This document shows positions 35,725 through 51,619 of a stretch of 64,000 nt of DNA, one piece after another; position 1 is the stretch's first letter, and each line of letters starts with the position of its first letter. A program made the translations under genes and the position numbers. The notes under the pieces are model-generated. The model was given only the letters and a program-made list of their open reading frames with translations, had not been told where the DNA came from and searched no databases. Origin of the DNA: Ptychodera flava (taxonomy: Eukaryota; Hemichordata; Enteropneusta; Ptychoderidae); NCBI RefSeq assembly GCF_041260155.1, contig NC_091929.1, positions 50,173,389-50,237,388 on the forward strand, read 5' to 3'.

Positions 35725-38700
35725 ACAGCAGAACAGACAAGTATGATAACTGGTTTGATCGATCAGGGTGACTTTGTTCCAAGCAGAATACAATGTGTGC
35801 ACCTAGCTATACGGAAGATATATTCAGGGAATTTGAACTTTTTGAATGCTGGGTGTAAAAAAGAGTGAAAGAATGTAATCAAAGTGTAATTTTACTCATC
35901 TCATTGGCATCCGGAATAAATCAAGGTTGTTGTGGACTGTATAATAGAAGCAAGTGATTGTATAATGAACTTTAATAAAACTGATCATTGGAAAATAGTC
36001 TCGCCAAATTTTTGCAAGGAAATATTTTTTAGTTGAAACAAATAATACTATGTGTTTACATAATTATTGGAGTAACTTTTTTGGGTGGCTATATTGGCAC
36101 TTCATTCAGAATTTCAAAGCTTCGAAAGAAAAAAGGCATCATTTTGCATAGGCTGGTCTTGTAATAATTTTAGCAAATATATTGAAACATTTACTGAGAC
36201 TCGTATACATCCCATTGTACATTGAATTTGGTTTTTTATCTGAAAAGAAACAAAAGAATTATTCTAAAAGTACTTTTTCCCTGCAGTTATTTACAACAAT
36301 TATTATTTCAGAAGAAAAATTTGGAATAAGAAAGGTTGTCTGACTTCAGATAAAATTCCTGATCTGTGTAATCTCAGCTTTTTTTTCAGCGTGAAAAAAT
36401 AAAGCAAAATAATTGTGATGGAGGAGTTTATTGACAAAATTCCTGACATACTCTTGTACGCATGTTCACAACATAGGTAGAAGTTATTGGTATCCATGAA
36501 AAGCAATCAATTAGGAAAAAAATTACATACATAAACACAGGGACTAAGCAGTTTATTGAAATATTATATTATTCACAGACAGGAATTTCTCCAGAATGTT
36601 TCTCTCCAAGTATTAAAATCTTTATACACCTTTGTCTGGTTTTCTATATTCCAAATCTTTATGCATATAATTTTGTTGAAAACCTGGTTGTTTCTGTTCT
36701 TTCCTTTGTACAAGAAAAATGTCAAAGAAAGTGTCACTTGCCTGCAGGATGAAAGCAGATATTATCAGTGCCTGTGCTGTATTGATGTTCTGAAACCACA
36801 CCGTACCTAATTTATAGATATTGAAGGGAAAGCACTGATATTTCAGACAAGCAAAATAATTTTGTATTGCAGAGTTTCACCATATTAAATTATGAAGATA
36901 CTGGTGCTCATGTATTCAAGTTACTCAAACATTGACAGAGAAATTAAGCAAAGCTGTAACCAGACCCTGGATATTACGTTTCTTTCCTGAGTAGCTTATT
37001 TACTTGGGTTTGCAAGAAAAAATTTGAATTTTGACCTTTTTCTCCCACCCATTTAATTTTGTTCGTTGTGACTCCAGTGTAACTAAAAACACCATGTGAT
37101 ATGAGAGCAAACAATGCTGGACAGCTGCCTATGGTTCGTCAGGTCAGAATAAAGATAAAAAAATGCTAAGATTGTTTTAATTTTGCAAACTTGTTGATGA
37201 TAATCAAGAGAATATGATAAATATCAGAGGGTATCTGTGCCAGAGATATAGGTCAAAGGTTATCAGTCAATTGCCGTAAATGAAAGGTCAAAGGTTATAT
37301 GACTAGCGTTGTGTACAGAGGAAATCGGTGACACTGAAATTTTTCAGCAGTATATCACATGTGACAAACAAGCTGTGTCATAAATATTTTGTAAAAGTTT
37401 TTTTATTCCCAATGTAAAATAACCTTGAGTATTTTAAGAATTTTTTGTGTTGTGTGTTTCTGTGGTTGCTTGTGTACCTTGAAATGTCTGATGTTGCAAA
37501 TTAAACAATTTCCAGCCTGTGTCAAGACTCATGGATGAGATTATTTGTGTTCATGCACTCATGCAATACCCGGGTAGATCCTCCCATTATGACCAAGCAC
37601 TTTCAACAACATGTGATAATAAGAGTAGAGATACCCAACCATTCAACAGTTTGGTGTTACAGTGGTATATAGGAAATCAGGGACTCTATCAAACTTACCA
37701 GTAATATTCAAGTATCAGTTATTGTCAAATAGATTTGAAATGCATGTTTATAAATAAGCCCAAACAACAGTGCCTTTTGGAACTCTGAGTTTTGTCTGCA
37801 AAGGTGAAATCCCAAGCATGTGAAAATCTCAACTGGAAACTATCACAAGAGTTTGTGGTGATTGATGGTGTTCATCTTTCATCATCAAAGGTGATATTGA
37901 GAGAAAGACATGTTGGAGAAGTAGATTGATCTAAACAATATTTTCAGTTGGCCCCTTGAATCATGCTGAGTACTCAAATTAAAACTAGTCTGCGGTTTCA
38001 ATGCGTTTCATTGTGAAGTAAGTGTATACAATGCTCATCTACGGTATATCTGTAGCTTCAGCAACACAGCAGAACGGACCAGTATGAACCAGTCATAAAC
38101 GGTTTGATCCGGTTCAGGGTGACTTTGTTCCAAGCAGAATACAATGCACAGTACAATAAATTACCCACAATTCTCTTTGATTTGTATCCATGAAGGTTAC
38201 TTTTCTAAAAACGTCTTCAGTTCTGCATGTTAGCACTAATGTTAAGCATTAGAATAATTGTTAAATAATATCCAGTAAAAGTACGTTTAGAAATTCAGCA
38301 AAAGTTTCAAAAGAACCATTAAACAACCATAAAAGTCACATTCTGTAGGTACTACAAATGCCATACTTTTAAGGCAGCAAGTTATGACGAACTGAAGGGG
38401 TCATTCTCTGAGAAAACTTAGAATGCAAATTTCTTTTGTCATTTCCATTGGAAAAAATCAATATCCTTTTGTTTCAAAAAACAGGTGCAACTGGTCTCCC
38501 TACTTTTCATCACATTATTCTGTATGGCTGAAGACACAATCAGTGGAAAATTTTACAAAAATGCTATCTCCTCTCTCAATCTTGCATAATCTTCCAAATC
38601 ATTTAAAATGAGAATTGAGAAGAATGGTCTTCTTAAAAGTATGGTTTCAGAATTTTTACAACTAGTCTGTGAATTTGTCTACACATGGGAGACCAGGTAG

Positions 38701-41028
38701 ACTTCTCTGGGGAATCTCTGAGGATACAAATCGCTATGAATTATGGGAAATTTACAGTACTGTGCAATGTGTGCACCTAGCTATACGGAAGACATATTTC
38801 AGGCAGTTTGAACTTTTTGAATGCTGGTGTAAAAAGAGTGAAAGAATGTAATCAAAGTGTAATTTTACTTATCTCATTGACATGCGGAATAAATCAAGGT
38901 TTGTGTGGACTGTATAGGAGCAAGTGACTGTATAATGAACTTTAATAAAACTGACCAATATATAGTCTCGCCAAATTTTGCAAGGAAATGCTTTTTAGTT
39001 GAAACAAATAATTCTATGTGTTTATATAATTATTGGAGTAACTTTATTGGGTGGCTATATCGGCACTTCATTCAGAATTTCAAAGCTTCGAAAGAAAAAG
39101 GCATTTTGCATAGGCTGGTCTTGTAATAATTCTAGCAAATATATTGAAACATTTACTGAGACTCGTATACATCCCATTGCACACTGAATTTAGTTTTTTA
39201 TCTGTAAAAAAACAAAAGAATTATTCTGAAAGTACTTTTTTTCCTGCAGTTATTTACAACAATTATTATTTCAGAAGAAAAAATTTGGAATAAGAAAGGT
39301 TGTCTGACTTCAGATAAAATTCCTGAGCTGTATAATCTCAGCTTTTTATCAGTGTGAAAAACAATAAACCCAAATAATTGTGATGGAGGAGTTTATTGAC
39401 AAAATTCCTGACAGACTCTTGTACGCATGTTCACAACATAGGTAGAAATGATTGGTATCCATGAAAAGCAATCAATTAGAAAAAAATTTACATACATAAA
39501 CACAGGGACAAAGCAGTTTATCAAAATATTATATTATTTACAGACAGGAATTTCTCCAGAATGTTTCTCTCCAAGTATTAAAATCTTTATACACCTTTGT
39601 CTGGTTTTCTATATTCCAACCTTTATGCATATATTTTGTTGGAAACCTGGTTGTTTCTGTTCTTTCCTTTGTACAAGAAAAATGTCAAAGAAAGTGTCAC
39701 TTGCCTGCAGGATGAAAGCAGATATTATCAGTGCCTGTGCTGTATTGATGTTCTGAAAATCACACCGTACCTAATTTATAGCTATTGGAGGGAAGCCACT
39801 GATATTTGAGACAAGCAAAATAATTTTGTATTGCAGAGTTTCACCATATTATTATGAAGACACTGGTGCTCATGTATTCAAGTTACTCAAACATTGACAG
39901 AGAAATTAAGCAAAGCTATAACCAGACCCTGGATATTTTGTTTCTTTTCTGAGTAGCTTATTTACTTGGGTTTGCAAGAAAGAGTTTGAATTCTGACCTT
40001 TCTTTCCCACCCAGTTCATTTTGTTCATTGTGACTCCAATGTAACTAAAACCACCATGTGATATGAGAGCAAACAATGCTGGACAGCTGCCCTGTGGTTC
40101 GTCAGGTCAGAATAAAGATAAAAAATGCTCAGATTGTTTAAATTTTGCGAACTTATTGAGATAATCAAGAGAATATGATAAATATCAGAGGGTATCTGTA
40201 CCAGAGATATAGGTCAAAGGTTATCAGTTTAGTGCCATAAATGAAAGGTCAAAGGTTATATGCCAAGGGTTATGTACAAAGGAAATCAGTGACACTGAAA
40301 TGTTTTCAGCAGTATATCACATATGACAAACAAGCTGTGTCATAAATATTTTGTAAAGGTTGTTTTATTCCCAATGTAAAATATCCTTGAGTATTTTAAA
40401 AATTATTTGTGTCGTGTGTTTCTGTGGTTGCTTGTGTACCTTTTAATGTCTGATGTTGCAAAATTAAACAATTTCCAGCCTGTGTCAAGACTCATGGATG
40501 AGATTATTTGTGTTCACGCACTCATGCAATACCAGGGTAGATCCTCCCATTATGACCAGGCACTTTCAAGAACATGTGATAATAAGAGTAGAGATACCCA
40601 ACTATTCAACAGTTTGGTGTTACAGTGGTTTATAGGAAATCAGGGACTCTACCAAACTTACCAGTAATATTCTAGCATCAGTTATTGTCAAGTAGATTTG
40701 AAATGCATGTTCATTGATAAGCCCAAACAACAGTGCCTTTTGAAACTCTGAGTTATGTCTGCCAATGTAAAGTACCAAGCATGATAATTTCTCAACTGGA
40801 AACTGTCACAAGAGTTTGTTGCGTTTTTTTATTTTCAACTTTCACACTCAAAGGTGATATTGTGAGATGGACATAAAGGAGGAGTACATTGATCTGAACA
40901 ATATTTTCAGTTGGCCCCTTGAATTATGCTGAGTACTCAAAATATAACTAGTCTCCTGTCTTAATGTGTTTCATTGTGAAATAATTGTATGCAATGCCCA
41001 TCTACGGTATATCTGTAGCTTCAGCATG
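35725..41028 (+). repeat. Core dimer 3 (B 35725-38065, A 38066-41028)
   Basis: 5304 bp with standard structure. MITE at 38147-38764. Confidence 0.9.
38147..38764. mobile_element. MITE-like DNA transposon, copy 5
   Basis: 618 bp at the shared site with CAATG on both flanks. Confidence 0.85.
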
Positions 41029-44000
41029 ACAGCAGAACAGACAAGTATGATAACTGGTTTGATCGATCAGGGTGACTTTGTTCCAAGCAGAATACAATGT
41101 GTGCACCTAGCTATACGGAAGATATATTTCAGGGAATTTGAACTTTTGAATGCTGGTGTAAAAAAGAGTGAAAGAATGTAATCAAAGTGTAATTTTACTC
41201 ATCTCATTGGCATCCGGAATAAATCAAGGTTTGTTGTGGACTGTATAATAGAAGCAAGTGATTGTATAATGAACTTTAATAAAACTGATCATTGGAAAAT
41301 AGTCTCGCCAAATTTTTGCAAGGAAATATTTTTTAGTTGAAACAAATAATACTATGTGTTTACATAATTATTGGAGTAACTTTTTTGGGTGGCTATATTG
41401 GCACTTCATTCAGAATTTCAAAGCTTCGAAAGAAAAAAGGCATCATTTTGCATAGGCTGGTCTTGTAATAATTTTAGCAAATATATTGAAACATTTACTG
41501 AGACTCGTATACATCCCATTGTACATTGAATTTGGTTTTTTATCTGAAAAGAAACAAAAGAATTATTCTAAAAGTACTTTTTCCCTGCAGTTATTTACAA
41601 CAATTATTATTTCAGAAGAAAAATTTGGAATAAGAAAGGTTGTCTGACTTCAGATAAAATTCCTGATCTGTGTAATCTCAGCTTTTTTTCAGCGTGAAAA
41701 AATAAAGCAAAATAATTGTGATGGAGGAGTTTATTGACAAAATTCCTGACATACTCTTGTACGCATGTTCACAACATAGGTAGAAGTTATTGGTATCCAT
41801 GAAAAGCAATCAATTAGGAAAAAAATTACATACATAAACACAGGGACTAAGCAGTTTATTGAAATATTATATTATTCACAGACAGGAATTTCTCCAGAAT
41901 GTTTCTCTCCAAGTATTAAAATCTTTATACACCTTTGTCTGGTTTTCTATATTCCAAATCTTTATGCATATAATTTTGTTGAAAACCTGGTTGTTTCTGT
42001 TCTTTCCTTTGTACAAGAAAAATGTCAAAGAAAGTGTCACTTGCCTGCAGGATGAAAGCAGATATTATCAGTGCCTGTGCTGTATTGATGTTCTGAAACC
42101 ACACCGTACCTAATTTATAGATATTGAAGGGAAAGCACTGATATTTCAGACAAGCAAAATAATTTTGTATTGCAGAGTTTCACCATATTAAATTATGAAG
42201 ATACTGGTGCTCATGTATTCAAGTTACTCAAACATTGACAGAGAAATTAAGCAAAGCTGTAACCAGACCCTGGATATTACGTTTCTTTCCTGAGTAGCTT
42301 ATTTACTTGGGTTTGCAAGAAAAAATTTGAATTTTGACCTTTTTCTCCCACCCATTTAATTTTGTTCGTTGTGACTCCAGTGTAACTAAAAACACCATGT
42401 GATATGAGAGCAAACAATGCTGGACAGCTGCCTATGGTTCGTCAGGTCAGAATAAAGATAAAAAAATGCTAAGATTGTTTTAATTTTGCAAACTTGTTGA
42501 TGATAATCAAGAGAATATGATAATATCAGAGGGTATCTGTGCCAGAGATATAGGTCAAAGGTTATCAGTCAATTGCCGTAAATGAAAGGTCAAAGGTTAT
42601 ATGACTAGCGTTGTGTACAGAGGAAATCGGTGACACTGAAATGTTTTCAGCAGTATATCACATGTGACAAACAAGCTGTGTCATAAATATTTTGTAAAAG
42701 TTTTTTTATTCCCAATGTAAATAACCTTGAGTATTTTAAGAATTTTTTGTGTTGTGTGTTTCTGTGGTTGCTTGTGTACCTTGAAATGTCTGATGTTGCA
42801 AAATTAAACAATTTCCAGCCTGTGTCAAGACTCATGGATGAGATTATTTGTGTTCATGCACTCATGCAATACCCGGGTAGATCCTCCCATTATGACCAAG
42901 CACTTTCAACAACATGTGATAATAAGAGTAGAGATACCCAACCATTCAACAGTTTGGTGTTACAGTGGTATATAGGAAATCAGGGACTCTATCAAACTTA
43001 CCAGTAATATTCAAGTATCAGTTATTGTCAAATAGATTTGAAATGCATGTTTATAAATAAGCCCAAACAACAGTGCCTTTTGGAACTCTGAGTTTTGTCT
43101 GCAAAGGTGAAATCCCAAGCATGTGAAAATCTCAACTGGAAACTATCACAAGAGTTTGTGGTGATTGATGGTGTTCATCTTTCATCATCAAAGGTGATAT
43201 TGAGAGAAAGACATGTTGGAGAAGTAGATTGATCTAAACAATATTTTCAGTTGGCCCCTTGAATCATGCTGAGTACTCAAATTAAAACTAGTCTGCGGTT
43301 TCAATGCGTTTCATTGTGAAGTAAGTGTATACAATGCTCATCTACGGTATATCTGTAGCTTCAGCAACACAGCAGAACGGACCAGTATGAACCAGTCATA
43401 AACGGTTTGATCCGGTTCAGGGTGACTTTGTTCCAAGCAGAATACAATGCACAGTACAATAAATTACCCACAATTCTCTTTGATTTGTATCCATGAAGGT
43501 TACTTTTCTAAAAACGTCTTCAGTTCTGCATGTTAGCACTAATGTTAAGCATTAGAATAATTGTTAAATAATATCCAGTAAAAGTACGTTTAGAAATTTC
43601 AGCAAAAGTTTCAAAGAACCATTAAACAACCATAAAAGTCACATTCTGTAGGTACTACAAATGCCATACTTTTAAGGCAGCAAGTTATGACGAACTGAAG
43701 GGTCATTCTCTGAGAAAACTTAGAATGCAAATTTCTTTTGTCATTTCCATTGGAAAAAATCAATATCCTTTTGTTTCAAAAAACAGGTGCACTGGTCTCC
43801 CTACTTTTCATCACATTATTCTGTATGGCTGAAGACACAATCAGTGGAAAATTTTACAAAAATGCTATCTCCTCTCTCAATCTTGCATAATTTTCCAAAT
43901 CATTTAAAATGAGAATTGAGAAGAATGGTCTTCTTAAAAGTATGGTTTCAGAATTTTTACAACTAGTCTGTGAATTTGTCTACACATGGGAGACCAGGTA

Positions 44001-46324
44001 GACTTCTCTGGGGAATCTCTGAGGATACAAATCGCTATGAATTATGGAAATTTACAGTACTGTGCAATGTGTGCACCTAGCTATACGGAAGACATATTTC
44101 AGGCAGTTTGAACTTTTTGAATGCTGGTGTAAAAAGAGTGAAAGAATGTAATCAAAGTGTAATTTTACTTATCTCATTGACATGCGGAATAAATCAAGGT
44201 TTGTGTGGACTGTATAGGAGCAAGTGACTGTATAATGAACTTTAATAAAACTGACCAATATATAGTCTCGCCAAATTTGCAAGGAAATGCTTTTTAGTTG
44301 AAACAAATAATTCTATGTGTTTATATAATTATTGGAGTAACTTTATTGGGTGGCTATATCGGCACTTCATTCAGAATTTCAAAGCTTCGAAAGAAAAAGG
44401 CATTTTGCATAGGCTGGTCTTGTAATAATTCTAGCAAATATATTGAAACATTTACTGAGACTCGTATACATCCCATTGCACACTGAATTTAGTTTTTTAT
44501 CTGTAAAAAAACAAAAGAATTATTCTGAAAGTACTTTTTTTCCTGCAGTTATTTACAACAATTATTATTTCAGAAGAAAAATTTGGAATAAGAAAGGTTG
44601 TCTGACTTCAGATAAAATTCCTGAGCTGTATAATCTCAGCTTTTTATCAGTGTGAAAAACAATAAACCCAAATAATTGTGATGGAGGAGTTTATTGACAA
44701 AATTCCTGACAGACTCTTGTACGCATGTTCACAACATAGGTAGAAATGATTGGTATCCATGAAAAGCAATCAATTAGAAAAAAATTTACATACATAAACA
44801 CAGGGACAAAGCAGTTTATCAAAATATTATATTATTTACAGACAGGAATTTCTCCAGAATGTTTCTCTCCAAGTATTAAAATCTTTATACACCTTTGTCT
44901 GGTTTTCTATATTCCAACCTTTATGCATATAATTTTGTTGGAAACCTGGTTGTTTCTGTTCTTTCCTTTGTACAAGAAAAATGTCAAAGAAAGTGTCACT
45001 TGCCTGCAGGATGAAAGCAGATATTATCAGTGCCTGTGCTGTATTGATGTTCTGAAAATCACACCGTACCTAATTTATAGCTATTGGAGGGAAGCCACTG
45101 ATATTTGAGACAAGCAAAATAATTTTGTATTGCAGAGTTTCACCATATTATTATGAAGACACTGGTGCTCATGTATTCAAGTTACTCAAACATTGACAGA
45201 GAAATTAAGCAAAGCTATAACCAGACCCTGGATATTTTGTTTCTTTTCTGAGTAGCTTATTTACTTGGGTTTGCAAGAAAGAGTTTGAATTCTGACCTTT
45301 CTTTCCCACCCAGTTCATTTTGTTCATTGTGACTCCAATGTAACTAAAACCACCATGTGATATGAGAGCAAACAATGCTGGACAGCTGCCCTGTGGTTCG
45401 TCAGGTCAGAATAAAGATAAAAAAATGCTCAGATTGTTTAAATTTTGCGAACTTATTGAGATAATCAAGAGAATATGATAAATATCAGAGGGTATCTGTA
45501 CCAGAGATATAGGTCAAAGGTTATCAGTTTAGTGCCATAAATGAAAGGTCAAAGGTTATATGCCAAGGGTTATGTACAAAGGAAATCAGTGACACTGAAA
45601 TGTTTTCAGCAGTATATCACATATGACAAACAAGCTGTGTCATAAATATTTTGTAAAGGTTGTTTTATTCCCAATGTAAAATATCCTTGAGTATTTTAAA
45701 ATTATTTGTGTCGTGTGTTTCTGTGGTTGCTTGTGTACCTTTTAATGTCTGATGTTGCAAAATTAAACAATTCCAGCCTGTGTCAAGACTCATGGATGAG
45801 ATTATTTGTGTTCACGCACTCATGCAATACCAGGGTAGATCCTCCCATTATGACCAGGCACTTTCAAGAACATGTGATAATAAGAGTAGAGATACCCAAC
45901 TATTCAACAGTTTGGTGTTACAGTGGTTTATAGGAAATCAGGGACTCTACCAAACTTACCAGTAATATTCTAGCATCAGTTATTGTCAAGTAGATTTGAA
46001 ATGCATGTTCATTGATAAGCCCAAACAACAGTGCCTTTTGAAACTCTGAGTTATGTCTGCCAATGTAAAGTACCAAGCATGATAATTTCTCAACTGGAAA
46101 CTGTCACAAGAGTTTGTTGCGTTTTTATTTTCAACTTTCACACTCAAAGGTGATATTGTGAGATGGACATAAAGGAGGAGTACATTGATCTGAACAATAT
46201 TTTCAGTTGGCCCCTTGAATTATGCTGAGTACTCAAAATATAACTAGTCTCCTGTCTTAATGTGTTTCATTGTGAAATAATTGTATGCAATGCCCATCTA
46301 CGGTATATCTGTAGCTTCAGCATG
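41029..46324 (+). repeat. Core dimer 4 (B 41029-43368, A 43369-46324)
   Basis: 5296 bp with standard structure. MITE at 43450-44064. Confidence 0.9.
43450..44064. mobile_element. MITE-like DNA transposon, copy 6
   Basis: 615 bp at the shared site. It is shorter by single bases in homopolymer runs. Confidence 0.85.
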
Positions 46325-49300
46325 ACAGCAGAACAGACAAGTATGATAACTGGTTTGATCGATCAGGGTGACTTTGTTCCAAGCAGAATACAATGTGTGC
46401 ACCTAGCTATACGGAAGATATATTTCAGGGAATTTGAACTTTTTGAATGCTGGTGTAAAAAAGAGTGAAAGAATGTAATCAAAGTGTAATTTTACTCATC
46501 TCATTGGCATCCGGAATAAATCAAGGTTTGTTGTGGACTGTATAATAGAAGCAAGTGATTGTATAATGAACTTTAATAAAACTGATCATTGGAAAATAGT
46601 CTCGCCAAATTTTTGCAAGGAAATATTTTTTAGTTGAAACAAATAATACTATGTGTTTACATAATTATTGGAGTAACTTTTTTGGGTGGCTATATTGGCA
46701 CTTCATTCAGAATTTCAAAGCTTCGAAAGAAAAAAGGCATCATTTTGCATAGGCTGGTCTTGTAATAATTTTAGCAAATATATTGAAACATTTACTGAGA
46801 CTCGTATACATCCCATTGTACATTGAATTTGGTTTTTTATCTGAAAAGAAACAAAAGAATTATTCTAAAAGTACTTTTTCCCTGCAGTTATTTACAACAA
46901 TTATTATTTCAGAAGAAAAATTTGGAATAAGAAAGGTTGTCTGACTTCAGATAAAATTCCTGATCTGTGTAATCTCAGCTTTTTTTCAGCGTGAAAAATA
47001 AAGCAAAATAATTGTGATGGAGGAGTTTATTGACAAAATTCCTGACATACTCTTGTACGCATGTTCACAACATAGGTAGAAGTTATTGGTATCCATGAAA
47101 AGCAATCAATTAGGAAAAAAATTACATACATAAACACAGGGACTAAGCAGTTTATTGAAATATTATATTATTCACAGACAGGAATTTCTCCAGAATGTTT
47201 CTCTCCAAGTATTAAATCTTTATACACCTTTGTCTGGTTTTCTATATTCCAAATCTTTATGCATATAATTTTGTTGAAAACCTGGTTGTTTCTGTTCTTT
47301 CCTTTGTACAAGAAAAATGTCAAAGAAAGTGTCACTTGCCTGCAGGATGAAAGCAGATATTATCAGTGCCTGTGCTGTATTGATGTTCTGAAACCACACC
47401 GTACCTAATTTATAGATATTGAAGGGAAAGCACTGATATTTCAGACAAGCAAAATAATTTTGTATTGCAGAGTTTCACCATATTAAATTATGAAGATACT
47501 GGTGCTCATGTATTCAAGTTACTCAAACATTGACAGAGAAATTAAGCAAAGCTGTAACCAGACCCTGGATATTACGTTTCTTTCCTGAGTAGCTTATTTA
47601 CTTGGGTTTGCAAGAAAAATTTGAATTTTGACCTTTTTCTCCCACCCATTTAATTTTGTTCGTTGTGACTCCAGTGTAACTAAAACACCATGTGATAATG
47701 AGAGCAAACAATGCTGGACAGCTGCCTATGGTTCGTCAGGTCAGAATAAAGATAAAAAATGCTAAGATTGTTTTAATTTTGCAAACTTGTTGATGATAAT
47801 CAAGAGAATATGATAAATATCAGAGGGTATCTGTGCCAGAGATATAGGTCAAAGGTTATCAGTCAATTGCCGTAAATGAAAGGTCAAAGGTTATATGACT
47901 AGCGTTGTGTACAGAGGAAATCGGTGACACTGAAATGTTTTCAGCAGTATATCACATGTGACAAACAAGCTGTGTCATAAATATTTTGTAAAAGTTTTTT
48001 TATTCCCAATGTAAAATAACCTTGAGTATTTTAGAATTTTTTGTGTTGTGTGTTTCTGTGGTTGCTTGTGTACCTTGAAATGTCTGATGTTGCAAAATTA
48101 AACAATTTCCAGCCTGTGTCAAGACTCATGGATGAGATTATTTGTGTTCATGCACTCATGCAATACCCGGGTAGATCCTCCCATTATGACCAAGCACTTT
48201 CAACAACATGTGATAATAAGAGTAGAGATACCCAACCATTCAACAGTTTGGTGTTACAGTGGTATATAGGAAATCAGGGACTCTATCAAACTTACCAGTA
48301 ATATTCAAGTATCAGTTATTGTCAAATAGATTTGAAATGCATGTTTATAAATAAGCCCAAACAACAGTGCCTTTTGGAACTCTGAGTTTTGTCTGCAAAG
48401 GTGAAATCCCAAGCATGTGAAAATCTCAACTGGAAACTATCACAAGAGTTTGTGGTGATTGATGGTGTTCATCTTCATCATCAAAGGTGATATTGAGAGA
48501 AAGACATGTTGGAGAAGTAGATTGATCTAAACAATATTTTCAGTTGGCCCCTTGAATCATGCTGAGTACTCAAATTAAAACTAGTCTGCGGTTTCAATGC
48601 GTTTCATTGTGAAGTAAGTGTATACAATGCTCATCTACGGTATATCTGTAGCTTCAGCAACACAGCAGAACGGACCAGTATGAACCAGTCATAAACGGTT
48701 TGATCCGGTTCAGGGTGACTTGTTTCCAAGCAGAATACAATGCACAGTACAATAAATTACCCACAATTCTCTTTGATTTGTATCCATGAAGGTTACTTTT
48801 CTAAAAACGTCTTCAGTTCTGCATGTTAGCACTAATGTTAAGCATTAGAATAATTGTTAAATAATATCCAGTAAAAGTACGTTTAGAAATTTCAGCAAAA
48901 GTTTCAAAAGAACCATTAAACAACCATAAAAGTCACATTCTGTAGGTACTACAAATGCCATACTTTTAAGGCAGCAAGTTATGACGAACTGAAGGGGTCA
49001 TTCTCTGAGAAAACTTAGAATGCAAATTTCTTTTGTCATTTCCATTGGAAAAAATCAATATCCTTTTGTTTCAAAAAACAGGTGCAACTGGTCTCCCTAC
49101 TTTCCATCACATTATTCTGTATGGCTGAAGACACAATCAGTGGAAAATTTTACAAAAATGCTATCTCCTCTCTCAATCTTGCATAATTTTCCAAATCATT
49201 TAAAATGAGAATTGAGAAGAATGGTGTTCTTAAAAGTATGGTTTCAGAATTTTTACAACTCGTCTATGGATTTGTCTACACATGGGAGACCTGGTAGACT

Positions 49301-51619
49301 TCTCTGGGGAATCTCTGAGGATACAAATCGCTATGAATTATGGGAAATTTACAGTACTGTGCAATGTGTGCACCTAGCTATACGGAAGACATATTTCAGG
49401 CAGTTTGAACTTTTTGAATGCTGGTGTAAAAAGAGTGAAAGAATGTAATCAAAGTGTAATTTTACTTATCTCATTGACATGCGGAATAAATCAGGTTTGT
49501 GTGGACTGTATAGGAGCAAGTGACTGTATAATGAACTTTAATAAAACTGACCAAATAGTCTCGCCAAATTTTGCAAGGAAATGCTTTTTAGTTGAAACAA
49601 ATAATTCTATGTGTTTATATAATTATTGGAGTAACTTTATTGGTGGCTATATCGGCACTTCATTCAGAATTTCAAAGCTTCGAAAGAAAAGGCATTTGCA
49701 TAGGCTGGTCTTGTAATAATTCTAGCAAATATATTGAAACATTTACTGAGACTCGTATACATCCCATTGCACACTGAATTTAGTTTTTTATCTGTAAAAA
49801 AACAAAAGAATTATTCTGAAAGTACTTTTTTTCCTGCAGTTATTTACAACAATTATTATTTCAGAAGAAAAATTTGGAATAAGAAAGGTTGTCTGACTTC
49901 AGATAAAATTCCTGAGCTGTATAATCTCAGCTTTTTATCAGTGTGAAAAACAATAAACCCAAATAATTGTGATGGAGGAGTTTATTGACAAAATTCCTGA
50001 CAGACTCTTGTACGCATGTTCACAACATAGGTAGAAATGATTGGTATCCATGAAAAGCAATCAATTAGAAAAAAATTTACATACATAAACACAGGGACAA
50101 AGCAGTTTATCAAAATATTATATTATTTACAGACAGGAATTTCTCCAGAATGTTTCTCTCCAAGTATTAAAATCTTTATACACCTTTGTCTGGTTTTTCT
50201 ATATTCCAAACCTTTATGCATATAATTTTGTTGGAAACCTGGTTGTTTCTGTTCTTTCCTTTGTACAAGAAAAATGTCAAAGAAAGTGTCACTTGCCTGC
50301 AGGATGAAAGCAGATATTATCAGTGCCTGTGCTGTATTGATGTTCTGAAAATCACACCGTACCTAATTTATAGCTATTGGAGGGAAGCCACTGATATTTG
50401 AGACAAGCAAAATAATTTTGTATTGCAGAGTTTCACCATATTATTATGAAGACACTGGTGCTCATGTATTCAAGTTACTCAAACATTGACAGAGAAATTA
50501 AGCAAAGCTATAACCAGACCCTGGATATTTTGTTTCTTTTCTGAGTAGCTTATTTACTTGGGTTTGCAAGAAAGAGTTTGAATTCTGACCTTTCTTTCCC
50601 ACCCAGTTCATTTTGTTCATTGTGACTCCAATGTAACTAAAACCACCATGTGATATGAGAGCAAACAATGCTGGACAGCTGCCCTGTGGTTCGTCAGGTC
50701 AGAATAAAGATAAAAAAATGCTCAGATTGTTTAAATTTTGCGAACTTATTGAGATAATCAAGAGAATATGATAAATATCAGAGGGTATCTGTACCAGAGA
50801 TATAGGTCAAAGGTTATCAGTTTAGTGCCATAAATGAAAGGTCAAAGGTTATATGCCAAGGGTTATGTACAAAGGAAATCAGTGACACTGAAATGTTTTC
50901 AGCAGTATATCACATATGACAAACAAGCTGTGTCATAAATATTTTGTAAAGGTTGTTTTATTCCCAATGTAAAATATCCTTGAGTATTTAAAATTATTTG
51001 TGTCGTGTGTTTCTGTGGTTGCTTGTGTACCTTTTAATGTCTGATGTTGCAAAATTAAACAATTTCCAGCCTGTGTCAAGACTCATGGATGAGATTATTT
51101 GTGTTCACGCACTCATGCAATACCAGGGTAGATCCTCCCATTATGACCAGGCACTTTCAAGAACATGTGATAATAAGAGTAGAGATACCCAACTATTCAA
51201 CAGTTTGGTGTTACAGTGGTTTATAGGAAATCAGGGACTCTACCAAACTTACCAGTAATATTCTAGCATCAGTTATTGTCAAGTAGATTTGAAATGCATG
51301 TTCATTGATAAGCCCAAACAACAGTGCCTTTTGAAACTCTGAGTTATGTCTGCCAATGTAAAGTACCAAGCATGATAATTTCTCAACTGGAAAACTGTCA
51401 CAAGAGTTTGTTGCGTTTTTTATTTTCAACTTTCACACTCAAAGGTGATATTGTGAGATGGACATAAAGGAGGAGTACATTGATCTGAACAATATTTTCA
51501 GTTGGCCCCTTGAATTATGCTGAGTACTCAAAATATAACTAGTCTCCTGTCTTAATGTGTTTCATTGTGAAATAATTGTATGCAATGCCCATCTACGGTA
51601 TATCTGTAGCTTCAGCATG
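46325..51619 (+). repeat. Core dimer 5 (B 46325-48661, A 48662-51619)
   Basis: 5295 bp. The MITE at 48743-49361 has the variants CTATGGATTTGTC and GAGACCTGG near its right end. The second is shared with the divergent copy at 2900-3518 but not with other right-array copies. Confidence 0.9.
48743..49361. mobile_element. MITE-like DNA transposon, copy 7
   Basis: 619 bp at the shared site. It is a mosaic: mostly the common right-array type, with a short stretch near 49225-49295 resembling the leftmost copy. Confidence 0.85.

Noticed and set aside
44746-45108. 120-codon open frame in a core A unit
   Set aside because: The same region in sister units is split into shorter frames by single-base length differences in homopolymers, so this is a by-product of an indel and not a gene.
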